From contig OY755171.1 of assembly GCA_963576735.1 (NCBI GenBank), forward strand, positions 15,686,001-15,750,000: DNA of 64,000 nt, in the 5' to 3' direction. Shown here piece by piece: positions 43,901 to 54,051 of this stretch. Source of the stretch: Bedellia somnulentella (Eukaryota; Arthropoda; Insecta; Lepidoptera; Bedelliidae). The translations under genes were made by a program, and so were the position numbers. Every line of letters begins with the position of its first letter. Position 1 is the stretch's first letter. Below the pieces are notes generated by a model. That model worked only from the letters and a program-made list of their open reading frames with translations. It did not search any database and was not told the origin of the DNA.

Positions 43901-46460
43901 AGACAGGTCTCTTGCGAATACCTTGGAGCCCTTGTTTTGCTCAATAAAGGTTTTGATTCACTCGGTGTTATGACGCCTTTAGTGGCATTTAAAACACTTT
44001 GAGATCTGCCTTTTAAGCTGCCGGTATTTAGCCGCGTCGTCTGAAGACTGCACGATTAAATTTCGTCTTTCTTCCATGAGCTAGAGAGTTTGGTCGGAGA
44101 GTCGTTTGGTTTTATTACCACGTTGAGCCTTGAAGAACTTTGACCCAACCTATTGGACAGTTTCCACGATTTTGGTACTGAAATCATCCACATCCACGCA
44201 ATCTCCGAGGCGTCCGAAACGGTTTTGAAGTTCGAGTTGAAAGGTCACAGGATCTTGGATTTGGACTGACGTTGGACGAAGTGTAGACTTCATCAGCCGA
44301 CGTCGTTCGAGCTCTATATTGATATTTAATGTGCCTCTTACCATTTGATGATAGCTTCCGGTCTTAACCGCACTGATCACAGAGACATCATTAAAAATAT
44401 GCTTTTTGCTCGACACGATAGAATAAAATCTCATTTTTTGTAACACCGTTAGGACTCATCCATGTCCATTTCCGCTGTTCTTGTTTTTCCACAAAACTAG
44501 CATATGGCCTCGAGCGTTACGTCTCCCAAATCCAATGTTCTCTACTCTCAACTCATTGCCGTTTCGTTTGCCGAGTATTGCGTTAAAGTCCCTCATAACA
44601 ATGTTGAATTGAGTTTTTGGTGAATGCATGGCTCAGAATATATCCTCATACATATTCTCCACTTCATCGTCAGAGTGTGTCGAGGTCAGTGCGTAAAACC
44701 TATAAAATTTTCATCGAACACCGTTTGGTTATCCTGAGTATAAGGTACGCTTCCCTTGCCGATACACTCCCGATCTTATTATATCTCTACGATATTTGCT
44801 AGGGACTTGTGGATGATAAACCCAAGACCACCCTAGGACTGCTGGCCGCCCTCCCGGAAATAGAACAAGTTGCCAGACTTCAGTGTTATTGTGTCCTCGC
44901 CCTCTCTTCGGACTTCCGATAATCCTATAATATCCCATCACAACTTGCCTATCACTTCTTCTAGTTCAGCGCGAGCTTCTCGTCTCTGCCCGCAATGTCC
45001 GCATATTGTATGTTCCCAGGTTCAGCATAGGTCGTCGTTTGTGGCAGCTGGATCTCTGCCGGGGATTCTTAGCACCCCCTGCCCCACCGTTACCATGACC
45101 GCTGCCGTAGCCAGGAATAGTTGGGCCGCCGGGGACTGGGGGCCGTATCGTCTTCGGAAATACCATATGGGGGGGTTATGCCATAATCGCCACGCTTGGC
45201 ATGCGGGTTTGCGATCGCAGTACGATTTTGATAGTTCCTAGAGTAATGCTGCTGCCCATTCACTGGTAGTCCCTTCGTCGCCTCTTGCGACTCTCGTGGG
45301 AAGTAAAGGTCCACACATGCATACATAATGAAATAGACTCGCGGCACTAATGCCCAAATAATTGTTATCATTTGATTTAGATTTAGTAATTGTTATCCCA
45401 CTTTTCGAGGTTAAATGGGGAAATGATAGTGAAAACAAGGTTATTGGTGATAGGTTTCCAATCGCATCGCCCAAAATCCACTTAAAAGTACCTCCAGTAG
45501 CCTCTAACAACTTGACTGTTAAGTTAAGTATCATTTATTATTATCATTTTTGGATAGTATAATAGGATACCATGAACTAATGACCTTAAATGAGATCATT
45601 CACGATTGTGTGGAAAACAGACCATTTGCATAGCTCAATTAGGACCAATCACACAAGTGTATAAATTTTTGACAAATAAAAAAAATATTATAATACTTAG
45701 TAGAATAACTTAAAGTTTCATGAAAATATTAGAATAAAATGAAAGTATGGAATGGCTTCAGTTTCCTGGATGAACTAGAAATCTTGCTAAAGTTCCTCAT
45801 TTCATCAAGTTTTCTCTTTCCAATACCTACCCATAATTATCCTCAGAAAGGTTGAATTTATGACTTACCGTATTATCAAGTAACATCCAAATGGAACAAG
45901 AAACGATGTTTCACCTAATTTGATTCATGACATTATTAATCTACACATTTTTCAAAATTGCTGTGTAGTGTCGGCTTAGAATAGAACTACCCCATTTCTT
46001 CCGGTGGGTGTACGTAAGAGGCGACTAACGGTATTGGGGCTTTTTAAGGGATTTTTGGGCGATGCGGTTGGAGACCCATCACCAACAACCTTTATTTTAC
46101 CATCTTTTCCCCACGCAACTTCCAAAAATGGCTGAGGAAATTTTAATTCCTTAGCTCTGGCTACCCCTTGTAGGGATTTATAGCCGTGAGTATATGTATG
46201 TATGTATGTACATTTTCCAAAAAGAGCTTTGTAGTTTGGTATATTCTACTGGTGAGACACATTTACACGGATATTGTTTAGCATAAGGAAAGGGGTATTA
46301 GTAGTCTACAAATTTAAAATATAGTATGAGAAAAGAGGTATCAGTGTTCTACAAATTTAATCTATAATTTATATATATATTATATTATAATATTACTTTT
46401 TTATTCTTTTTCAGAACTGGAATATACCGCCTAACCACTGGAAGAGCTTTTCCCTATTAA
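37962..46460 (+). CDS. Secreted lipase-family protein lacking the catalytic serine, six exons
   Basis: The model has six coding exons: 37962-38004, 38938-39031, 40191-40354, 40988-41233, 41942-42284 and 46415-46460. All junctions are GT-AG, phases agree and the total is 311 residues plus stop, usual for insect pancreatic-type (neutral) lipases. Exon 1 is a signal peptide (MFVRSFLVLFGIFA). DFINLLVAQL precedes the strand-turn, and ALDPSG keeps the catalytic Asp (185, codon 41947) and CSHARAWELF the catalytic His (249, codon 42139). The C-terminus TGIYRLTTGRAFPY is typical. The nucleophile elbow reads GFGLGAH, so the expected Ser is Gly161 (codon 41167-41169), and the oxyanion HG is HD (residues 84-85). 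It is therefore likely a non-enzymatic binding protein, or a decaying paralogue. The weakest junction is the acceptor before 40191. Confidence 0.85.
38690..38780 (+). mobile_element. SINE family B, 3' end (lipase intron 1)
   Basis: CTCTGCCAACCCCTTCGGG and the ATATGTTATGTTATG tail. 5'-truncated. Confidence 0.75.
39044..39105 (+). mobile_element. Retrotransposon family C, extreme 3' end (lipase intron 2)
   Basis: It starts at GTGGCGATCGATAGTCTC and ends in a GTATGTTATGTTATAT tail, a heavily truncated copy 13 bases after the exon 2 donor. Confidence 0.8.
39251..39284. repeat. Perfect 34 bp palindrome (lipase intron 2)
   Basis: AACATTTTCTAAAAATA is followed at once by its reverse complement. 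A third GAAAATGTT copy lies 30 bases upstream. Confidence 0.85.
39897..40140 (+). mobile_element. Retroposon family A, subfamily 3, full length (lipase intron 2)
   Basis: Its ATGTATGTATG tail ends only 50 bases before lipase exon 3, so it supplies most of the sequence in which that acceptor's branch region would lie. Confidence 0.85.
40381..40614 (-). mobile_element. Retroposon family A, subfamily 1 (lipase intron 3)
   Basis: Close to full length and little diverged, 26 bases after the exon 3 donor. The ATACATAC tail is nearly absent. Confidence 0.88.
40659..40765 (-). mobile_element. Retroposon family A, degraded 3' half (lipase intron 3)
   Basis: Tail ATACATACATACATATG and an AATACTCAGCCATTTTT block are recognisable. 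Confidence 0.6.
40803..40863 (+). mobile_element. Retrotransposon family C, short internal piece (lipase intron 3)
   Basis: GTGCTCAAAAAGGCAGGTGT and AGAATAAAAGAGCATGTAT match the coding end of the copy at 59.9 kb. Confidence 0.7.
41605..41800 (+). mobile_element. SINE family B, 3' half (lipase intron 4)
   Basis: It runs from ACTTAGCCATGTGACAGTG to the GTTTATGTTTATA tail. Confidence 0.8.
42316..45330 (-). pseudogene. RTE-like non-LTR retrotransposon, decayed, in lipase intron 5
   Basis: About 3 kb in antisense to the lipase. The 3' end is a (CATCAT)n run at 42320-42341, the TGATGA-type tail seen in RTE elements. Minus-strand frames 43721-43227, 43291-42995 and 42998-42387 together cover the reverse transcriptase: NNKAAGEDGFTAELLK, LIDYEKAFDS, GVRQGDVISPKLF, the catalytic FADD box at 43028-43039, and the terminal WQWAGHIARRTDGRW. 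Reading moves between frames near 43260 and 42997, so it is frameshifted. The N-terminal endonuclease region (about 45166-44700, LNLGTYNMRTLR) is more decayed. It is not autonomous. Confidence 0.88.
45390..45525 (-). mobile_element. Retroposon family A, degraded middle part
   Basis: AAATGGGGAAATGATAGTGA and GGTGATAGGTTTCCAATCGC are present. It lies directly beside the RTE-like element. Confidence 0.65.
45959..46210 (+). mobile_element. Retroposon family A, subfamily 1, full length (lipase intron 5)
   Basis: The cleanest reference copy: complete start, all internal blocks and a TATGTATGTATGTATGTA tail. It ends 204 bases before the last lipase exon. Confidence 0.92.
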
Positions 46461-46631
46461 TCAATTATTTAGTTTTAAGTTCTAAATAAGTGTATATAAA
46501 TTAAGACTAAGAAATTATATTTATTACGTTCAATTATGTTGTTATTGATCCTACACTATCCCGCAGGTATACTGGAGTTGGATTCAGTAGTAACAGCTTG
46601 TGAAAGTCAAAAGCAAAGAAAAATATTAAAA

Positions 46632-46795
46632 ATATACATATATACATACATATACCCACGGCTATAAATCCCTAGAAGGGGTAGCCAGAGCTACGCCCAA
46701 AAATCCCTTAAAAGCCCCAATACCGTTAGTCGCCTCTTACGTACACCCATCGGTAGAAACGGGGTAGTGCTATTCTAAGCCGACACTACACAGCA
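46632..46795 (-). mobile_element. Retroposon family A with a 90-100 bp internal deletion
   Basis: GTAGCCAGAGCTA joins directly to CGCCCAAAAATCCCTTAAAA, skipping the block that holds the GTTGGTGATGGG motif. A short plus-strand family A tail follows at 46833-46882. Confidence 0.85.
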
Positions 46796-46889
46796 TAACA
46801 TTAACTCTATGTGTCCGTCTGTTAGGCTTTGCTACACGTTCTAGGGATTTATAGGCGTGAGTATATGTATGTATATACGTATGCACGGA

Positions 46890-49170
46890 ATATATAATTC
46901 TTAAAAACCTTTTTCGCACCAAAGTTTTGAAACTGTTCGCTAAATATAACCTTGACAGACAGCCAGTCGTTATTAACATAATTTATAGTTATTAAAGTAA
47001 GAAAAATTCTTATCAATAGTTGGTACATCAATTTCATGGTTATAATATATTTGTATTTAATTTTATAATCATCACAATTGTGTCAACAGCAATACGTATT
47101 TCCAGTTGTATTTAGTTAGAGTTGATTAATATGAATTTAAATAAATATTTATCATGTTCTCCACCCTACACTACTTATGAAAGCGCACTGCATATTGCTC
47201 TGTTCTATCTATATGCACCTATATACCTATCAGACATATATTTCAAAACTTATTTTGACACCATAAGAGACATCTCTATTTACGGGATTGGTTAACCTCT
47301 CGAATTTTAATTGCATTCAATACAATATTATTTTCACACTTGTTCTTTTATTTCTTATATTCATACGCCTTTTATAACATTCAATTAACATTTTAATTAT
47401 AAATTAAAAACCTAAATCGTAAAAAGAGTCCAGAATCCACTAATACCAAATTCAATTTGAAAGCTATCCAAAGGATCTGCAATGTGCGCTCGCACCAGCC
47501 CCGCGCCAGCGTATCTAATACAATCTATTGAGATACCTCACGGATAACTAAGTTACAAGTAACCGATGTCTAATACACTCAGTGTTGAGCTCGGACCGAC
47601 GTAGGAGCTTAACACTTTTGAGAAGTGAGTCTCCAACCTATATTACGAGTTTTCGAGGGATTTTCGAACATTTCGAGCGTATTAACGCTATTATTCAATA
47701 GCTATTTTCGCAATCGCATTCTTAAATACAATAATATCTTATATGGTTATTTATCCTTTTTATGGCAATAAGTATATTTCAGGCTGGAACCAAAGTAAGC
47801 ACGAGATCGACAGTATTTTTCCTTCAGTTGTATCTATGACATAAAACAAATACATTTAATCAGATTACTAACAACTGTTTTGGAGAATGGAGTGTAAAAA
47901 CTTTCTGTCATTTGGGCGTTATAAGGCGCATGTCATATGAAGCGTTTACACATATTCATCCATCTTGTCTTGTCTTAGCAACTCAATGATTAAGTATTAA
48001 ATATGGGACTATAATTTTATGATCTGCTATTCTTTGTAAGGTAATTTTACGATAAAACTTACAGTTTTGAAGAAAATCGTAAAAAACCAGTTTTTTACCT
48101 TTGACTTGGAATAAAAAACAACCACGCATGGGAATCATGGGGAGTTTGAATGTTGTACCAACTTTCAGCTTGATGGGAATTAATGTAGCCTTACCATTGT
48201 TTTTTGGTCTAAATTGACCGGACTGTAATCTCTGTGATTGCAATAACATTATTTTTTTCATATGAGTCTCTTGTTACAAAACCCTACCAATTTACCTTTA
48301 TTAGAAATTGGCAGTTTAATACTTTAAATTTTTGTATGGATAGTACTCCCAGAAAAACAAGACCCAAAATTAAAGATTTTAAAAAACCAACACTTTAAAT
48401 AACCTTATTTAAAAAAATAATAATTTATAATTAAATTCAACACTCTTGTCGTCGGCTTGGGGAAATCATACATAGTCATCAATTACAGCCTAGGTTGTTA
48501 ACGCTGTTTGTCGTTGGTGATTCTGTAGTTATTGGGTAAGAAAATTAGACAATCATATGTTTTACTTTAAATCAGAATAAATGATCGATGGCTGTAAAAA
48601 GCCATGCAAGATAAAAACAACATTCAGTTTATTGTTAATTTTTGAGCACAACTCTCGTGAGAGTATGATGTTTTTATAGGTAAAAATTTGTTAATTTATT
48701 CATTGACGCTGGCTGAAAATCAGAACAGTCAATGGAGTCCATTAGCGCACCCGCGCTATTTTATTGAATATAGTCCAGTTTTACGCTTTTGTTTTGTGTT
48801 AGTCCTAAATCATGGAAATTGTAAATCTTCTTTTATAAGTTTTCAAAGTGTAAAAACGAAAACGGAAAGAGCGGTTTTTAAACTATTCTGATACTTATAT
48901 TTACTATGAGTCCAATAATAAGTTGCATTAAAGTGCGTTAACCAGTTAAAGTAAAAATTAATAAATGACGGCTAAATCGCACTATTGGGTCCAGTAAAGT
49001 TGATGAAACAAATACATATCAATAATAACTTGATGCGCAAAATAATCACATGGTAAAATGCATGAAAATTAAAGTAAAAAAGCCAAGATGCCTTTTATCC
49101 ATGCCCTGATTAGTGTTTGCACTGACGACGGGTGGGTTGCTTAAATATGCAATAGATAAAAAGATTTTTA
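46890..49170. other. No gene recognised
   Basis: About 2.3 kb of AT-rich DNA downstream of the lipase. The minus frame at 47983-48261 (92 codons) has no motif or splice support and is not called. Inverted stretches rich in A and T are common. Confidence 0.4.
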
Positions 49171-49181
49171 AAAGATCATCA

Positions 49182-49465
49182 TTATCATCATCAGCCTATA
49201 GAATTCCAATGCTGGACATACATACGCCTCCTCCAAATATCTCCACAACGACCGGTCCTGTGCTGCCCTCATCCATCGGCTTCCCGCAACCTTGACCAAG
49301 TCGTCGGTCCACCTTGTAAGAGGCCTACCCACAGTGGGTTGTCCGGTACGTGGCCGCCACTCCAGAACCTTCGAGCCCCAACGGCCGTCGGTTCTGCGTG
49401 CAATGTGCCCTGTCCATTGCCACTTCAGTTTTGCAATTCTTCGGGCTATGTCAGCGACCCCAAAG
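49182..49465 (-). mobile_element. RTE-like LINE, 3' fragment
   Basis: The same 3' region as the element in lipase intron 5: a CATCATCAGCC edge, CCAACGGCCGTCGGTTCTG and GCAATTCTTCGGGCTATGTC. It extends the family sequence across a segment deleted from the intronic copy. Confidence 0.85.
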
Positions 49466-49569
49466 TGTGACCAAAAAATAAAAACCGAGAAAAAGAGCTA
49501 AGCAGTTAATATGCAAGTTATTGCATTTTGCATTTGGAAATATTAAGATAGGTAAATATAAATTAAGTT

Positions 49570-49598
49570 TACCGTGTAGTGCCCGCTTAGAATATCGC
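49570..49598 (+). mobile_element. Retroposon family A, first 30 bases only
   Basis: CCGTGTAGTGCCCGCTTAGA is the family start; the rest is missing. Confidence 0.5.
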
Positions 49599-49844
49599 AA
49601 AAGAAGATTAAATTCAATTATGCACCAGAAGGGGTTGAAATGAATAGTTCCATAAAAAGTGAGATTTAAGTCAACGAACGTTAATGTATCAGGAACCGTA
49701 TCAAATGATTGCTTTTTGATTATATTATTATACCTATGTGTTACTAGACCAGCAGCTCTGAAAAAGATGGCGATCACCATACACCATACAGAACAGCATT
49801 AAAGGTTCGATCTGTATTATCTTTTCTTTTTTAATGATTTTGAA

Positions 49845-50122
49845 AGTGGTGTTATTTACACTCTTTATAACTCAAGAACGAAAGAAACGATTTGGCTTGT
49901 AATTGGTGGAGAGGTACTTTAGAACCAGGAAAAGGACATAGGTCTTTTATAATATTAAAAGGAGGGAAGGTTTGTTTGTTTGTTTGTGTGTAGGTAAGGC
50001 TCCGCAACAACTAAAGCTTTCAGTAGCAACATAGGCTATACATCATTAAATTAATACCATAGGGGGTAAGCAGTGAAAAATACTTAACAACAGCCGTGCA
50101 AAGCCGGGGTGGACCACTAGTA
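49845..50122 (-). mobile_element. Helitron-like short repeat, reverse copy
   Basis: Reverse of the family at 26324. It ends GCCGGGGTGGACCACTAGT and contains an internal GTTTGTTTGTTTGTTTG run. Confidence 0.75.
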
Positions 50123-50169
50123 AAGGTATAATCAAATAATAAATAACGCTACTAATACTAATATAATAT

Positions 50170-50334
50170 AATACTAAGGGTATTGGGACTTTTATTGGAT
50201 TTTTGGGCGATGCGGTTGGAGCCCATCAACAAAATCTTTATTTTACCGCCTTTTCCCCACTCAACTTCCGAAAGTGGCTGAGAAATTTATAATTATTATT
50301 AGGGAATTATAGCCGTGAATATATGTATGTATGT
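50170..50334 (+). mobile_element. Retroposon family A, 5'-truncated
   Basis: It starts at AAGGGTATTGGGAC and keeps the tail ATGTATGTATGTA. Confidence 0.85.
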
Positions 50335-50480
50335 AAATAACACTATAAATATATCAAAACGAAACACATATGAACATCATGATTATAATTATTAGCCTTA
50401 TTTATAACAATGACCAGTATGAGTAATTCCATAAAATTACGAGTAACATCCAGAAAATAATTAAAAGATTAATAACCAAC

Positions 50481-50575
50481 GCAACTTCCAAAAGTGGCTG
50501 AGGAATTTCTAATTCCCTAGCTCTGGCTACCCCTTCATGGGATTTACAGCCGTGAGTATATGTATGTATGTATGT
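50481..50575 (+). mobile_element. Retroposon family A, 5'-truncated, with 13 bp target duplication
   Basis: It begins at GCAACTTCCAAAAGTGGC and ends in the ATGT tail. ATTAATAACCAAC stands at 50468-50480 and again at 50576-50588. 5' truncation with a 13 bp duplication is the signature of target-primed reverse transcription. Confidence 0.92.
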
Positions 50576-50953
50576 ATTAATAACCAACCTAGTATTTACA
50601 GATAAAAGTGATATATAATATTTATTACCTAGTATTTATAAATCAAATCTTTTTGACTCATGAGCTCATGGACTTATGCTAAGATTAACTTAAGAAACTA
50701 ACGTTTCACTTCATATAACGTTGGTACAGAAACTTACACAACTTTCATTTGGTTAATGAATTTTGGTTTTTGGCAACTGTGCTAATAATAAAGCTGGGTC
50801 CACACTTGGTGCCAGAAAAGCGGTTTCATTTTGAACTGTTTATTTTACAGAAGCAAACAGAATAGCAGAGAACGAGTCATGTTGCCTTTTTGGTAACATA
50901 CATATTAAGTTTGCAAGTATAAATAAATGAGTCGGCAAAGTAGAATATTTTGA

Positions 50954-51065
50954 TTAAGTCTGGGGGCACGGCAGTGCCCCTGCCAAGTCTCGAGCGAAAC
51001 GGGCACGGCCGTACCATCTTTTCTCGAAGCGGTTCGCGGCTGTTTCGCCCCCCCTATATCTTCGA
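50954..51065. repeat. GC-rich hairpin block
   Basis: GGGGCACGGCAGTGCCCC is a 7 bp stem with a GGCA loop. GGCACGGCCGTACC and a run of seven C follow. It is much more GC-rich than its surroundings. A CACTCACTGACTCACTGA repeat follows at about 51197. Identity not recognised. Confidence 0.6.
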
Positions 51066-51588
51066 CGTGGACAAAGCTAGGAGTTTAGGTTTTCGGTGAA
51101 TAATAGTAGGCATTAGAACAAGCTTAAGTTCGAAATTACACGCCAAATGAATTAATAGTTTAGGAGTTACGATCGATCAAAGTTACACCATTTTGTCACT
51201 CACTGACTCACTGATTCACTGACAGATCATCGAAAATCTAAGGTACTTCTAGCAGACTTAGAAACTTCAAATTTTGCACCAAGATAGGTCATTAGCCACA
51301 TATAAAGGAAAAATTATAAAAACATTAAAAAATTATATGCCACAGAAAACAATTTTATATTTGCTGTTTGGCAAGAACATTATGTATGGATTTTGACTGC
51401 ATTGTTAACTTTGTTCGTTGTTCAAGTACCTATTCAATTGGATGAATACATAAATAGAATAGAAAAGAATAATATAAATGTAATACATAGACTATCATTA
51501 ATACAAATTAATACATAAAGTTCATTAAATTAATAAAGCTAAAACTCCATTGTATTGCGATAAATATTGTATGCGCGCTCGATAGATG

Positions 51589-51690
51589 GCGTTGTACCTG
51601 TCTGAATCGCGCTATGGTTTCGTTACAAAGCGCAGTGTAAGTAGTACTTCAAAATAATTCGATAATTTTCATTTGATAGCGCCATCTGTC
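51589..51690. repeat. Short inverted motif pair AGATGGCG / CGCCATCT
   Basis: GATAGATGGCGTTGTA and GATAGCGCCATCTGTC face each other about 90 bases apart, upstream of the 51901 ORF. They could be transposon ends or a small MITE. Confidence 0.45.
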
Positions 51691-51900
51691 TTTGAAAACC
51701 CATTTCGAAACTAAAAAATATTGTAGTGATAATTGATCTTCGGAGAACTTTACGTGTAGTTTAGTTTAGTTATAGTTTGTAAGTTAGTAGATATATATTT
51801 ATTTAGTTAGTTAATTGTTAGTTAGTTTAGTTCTATTTAGTTTGCATATATATATAAGTTTAAGCCCTATTGTTATAGAAGTAATTGTAAATATAGTGTA

Positions 51901-52242
51901 ATGGAACGTGAAGTATTGTACATAAATTGCGACCTTTGTCCACACAGTCATCTCTATTCCTGGAGATGGGTCGTGTTTATTTCACAGATGGGAGTTTTCA
52001 GTCGTCAAACGATATTAGGGAATTTTAGTAGTATCAAAGCTCAGGAGACAGCAATAGCTGAATATAATCGACTCCGAAGTATATATCGCCCAGACTTGTC
52101 TACCTTAGAAGTAACGAAGCCTCAGAGAAGAAACAAAAGAGATAGAGATAGAGAATGGGTTCTAAGCAAAGCAGTAGCTGACGTCCAAGAAATTGTGAGG
52201 TCACCTAAAAGTAAAAGAAAGAAATACACTTACAAAAAATAA
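51901..52242 (+). CDS. Hypothetical protein, 113 residues
   Basis: I do not recognise this protein. It starts at a true ATG, 40 bases downstream of a TATATATATAAG stretch, in an acceptable context (A three bases before would be preferred; +4 is G). The N-terminal half contains CDLCPHSHLYSWRWVVF with two close Cys and several aromatic residues. The C-terminal 45 residues are strongly basic (RRNKRDRDREW and KSKRKKYTYKK), suggesting nucleic-acid binding or nuclear import. No signal peptide or membrane helix. The stop codon lies five bases before the left arm of a 164 bp inverted repeat, so the ORF may belong to the same mobile element. Chance ORF remains possible. Confidence 0.4.
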   Translation: MEREVLYINCDLCPHSHLYSWRWVVFISQMGVFSRQTILGNFSSIKAQETAIAEYNRLRSIYRPDLSTLEVTKPQRRNKRDRDREWVLSKAVADVQEIVRSPKSKRKKYTYKK

Positions 52243-52247
52243 ATGAG

Positions 52248-52411
52248 ATCCCACCAAAAACATTAAATGTAAAAAAATGCCAAGTCTCTCGATGCAGTCT
52301 TTCCATCGTAAAAAGTTTTGAGATCTCATAGAAGCCAAGTCCTATTTAAAATATTTCGTAGTTATAAATCAACATTTAGTAATTGTATCAATAGTTTTCT
52401 TTATATTATAA
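52248..52411 (+). repeat. Left arm of a 164 bp inverted repeat
   Basis: It runs from ATCCCACCAAAAACATTAAA to TTCTTTATATTATAA. It matches the reverse complement of 53888-54051 with a single difference (GATGCAG against GACGCAG). Confidence 0.9.
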
Positions 52412-53515
52412 CTAGCGACCCGCCCCGGCTTCGCACGGGTGCAATGCAAAATATACCTACTACAGAATGTCCTTATACACAACGTTCACAGCTTTTTTGT
52501 CATTAGCCAATACTCAAAGTCTTAATGGAAGAAATACCAAGAAATATGGTTTTAAGCAAATCCTATCTAACCTAATGTACTTACAATACTACTAATATAA
52601 TAATAATAATAAAAATTAAAAGATAATCAACAACAAAAGATACTTATTCTATTCAGTTTAATTAATTCTTGATATTTAACTCGCTAGAGAGCTCCGATAA
52701 ACGCGTGCGATCGCTGCAAATCATAAAGTGCTGTAAGGCGAAGCGCTTTTTTTTTTGTTTACCGGTGGGGAAATCCTCATATATCGGACTTTTACCGACT
52801 AAAACCCCACCGGTTCGGTGCTGCTGGCCCTGCGGCCTATGCGGCGTCACCTTAACTTGTTTTGCCGGGCGGCTGAAGGCCGCCCTGGCGGTGCAAAGGA
52901 GTGTACCTAAGCTAAGTCGGATAGGAGGGCGAAGCGCGGCCATCGACGCGCTATTTATAGGCAAGCGCCGCCCGGCGCAAACAACTACGACCCTGCATTT
53001 TAAATTTGTAATATCTTCGGTAATATTCACTTAAATTACATGCTGTAAAAAGCATATTGATCTATAATAAATGCACAATTTATTTAAGGTACTTAATTGG
53101 ATAAGGATTAATGCTGTATTGTTTAAAATCACTTCATAATAACCATTTTTTAGTAAAGATTAAAAATGGTTATGCTGGGTTATCCCTAAGAGAAACACAT
53201 ATACCATCGCTGACTTTTTTGTTGAACTTTTTAAGGTGAACAATACTGTAGTACATTATTTTGGTCTATCTCGTAGGGTTCAGCCAGCGTTTGCAATATA
53301 AGCGCAAAAAAACGTGCTTATTTACGACATCACATTAGAAACCTTTAAATTTATCAGTGTTCCTCTTCTATATTATGCATTTATTATACATACAAACCTT
53401 CCTTAAGAATCACTCTATCTATTAAAAAAAACCGCATCAAAATCCGTTGCGTAGTTTTAAAGATCTAAGCATACATACGGACATACAGCGAAAGCGACTT
53501 TGTTTTATACTATGT
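52412..53515 (+). mobile_element. Helitron-like element with a GC-rich insert
   Basis: It starts CTAGCGACCCGCCCCGGCTT and ends GCGAAAGCGACTTTGTTTTA then TACTATGTA, the ends of a lepidopteran Helitron-like family. A GC-rich segment at about 52748-52990 (CCACCGGTTCGGTGCTGCTG) has open frames on both strands and looks like an inserted fragment of another repeat. Confidence 0.65.
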
Positions 53516-53525
53516 ATTGATTATA

Positions 53526-53882
53526 GTGACTTGGCAATGAGCACAAATTAAAAGCTGCTTGCTGCCTGGAATTATGTGCAAATGTTACTGACGAGACCAG
53601 TGATCAGATTATTTGTTATGTGTGAATCATGATGGTCACTACCGACTACATGCTCAAATACAATAATTAAGAATACCTTACGGGCCATTGCTTTATGAAA
53701 GTAAATGAATCGAGAGTGCACTAAGACTGACTGCCGTTGCCGAAATTCGGTTGGGACGACACGAAAAACCAAAAGAAAATTAATTTTGTGATATTAATGT
53801 TTACGCATGCGGTGTGAGTAACTTTCAACTTCTCCAAATATGCCGTTTTATTTGTTTCTTCTTGTGCTCATTGCCAAGTCAC
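53526..53882. mobile_element. MITE of 357 bp with TA duplication
   Basis: Perfect inverted ends GTGACTTGGCAATGAGCAC (extending to 21 bases) with TA on each side, as expected for a Tc1/mariner-type non-autonomous element. No transposase. Confidence 0.85.
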
Positions 53883-53887
53883 TATAA

Positions 53888-54051
53888 TTATAATATAAAG
53901 AAAACTATTGATACAATTACTAAATGTTGATTTATAACTACGAAATATTTTAAATAGGACTTGGCTTCTATGAGATCTCAAAACTTTTTACGATGGAAAG
54001 ACTGCGTCGAGAGACTTGGCATTTTTTTACATTTAATGTTTTTGGTGGGAT
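53888..54051 (-). repeat. Right arm of the 164 bp inverted repeat
   Basis: Reverse complement of 52248-52411. Without the two insertions the arms would be almost back to back. Confidence 0.9.

Noticed and set aside
47983..48261. 92-codon minus-strand ORF
   Set aside because: Lys-rich sequence in AT-rich DNA with no motif or splice sites of quality.
52662..53034. Overlapping ORFs of about 120 codons on both strands
   Set aside because: GC-rich repeat insert within a Helitron-like element opens both strands; no protein motif.
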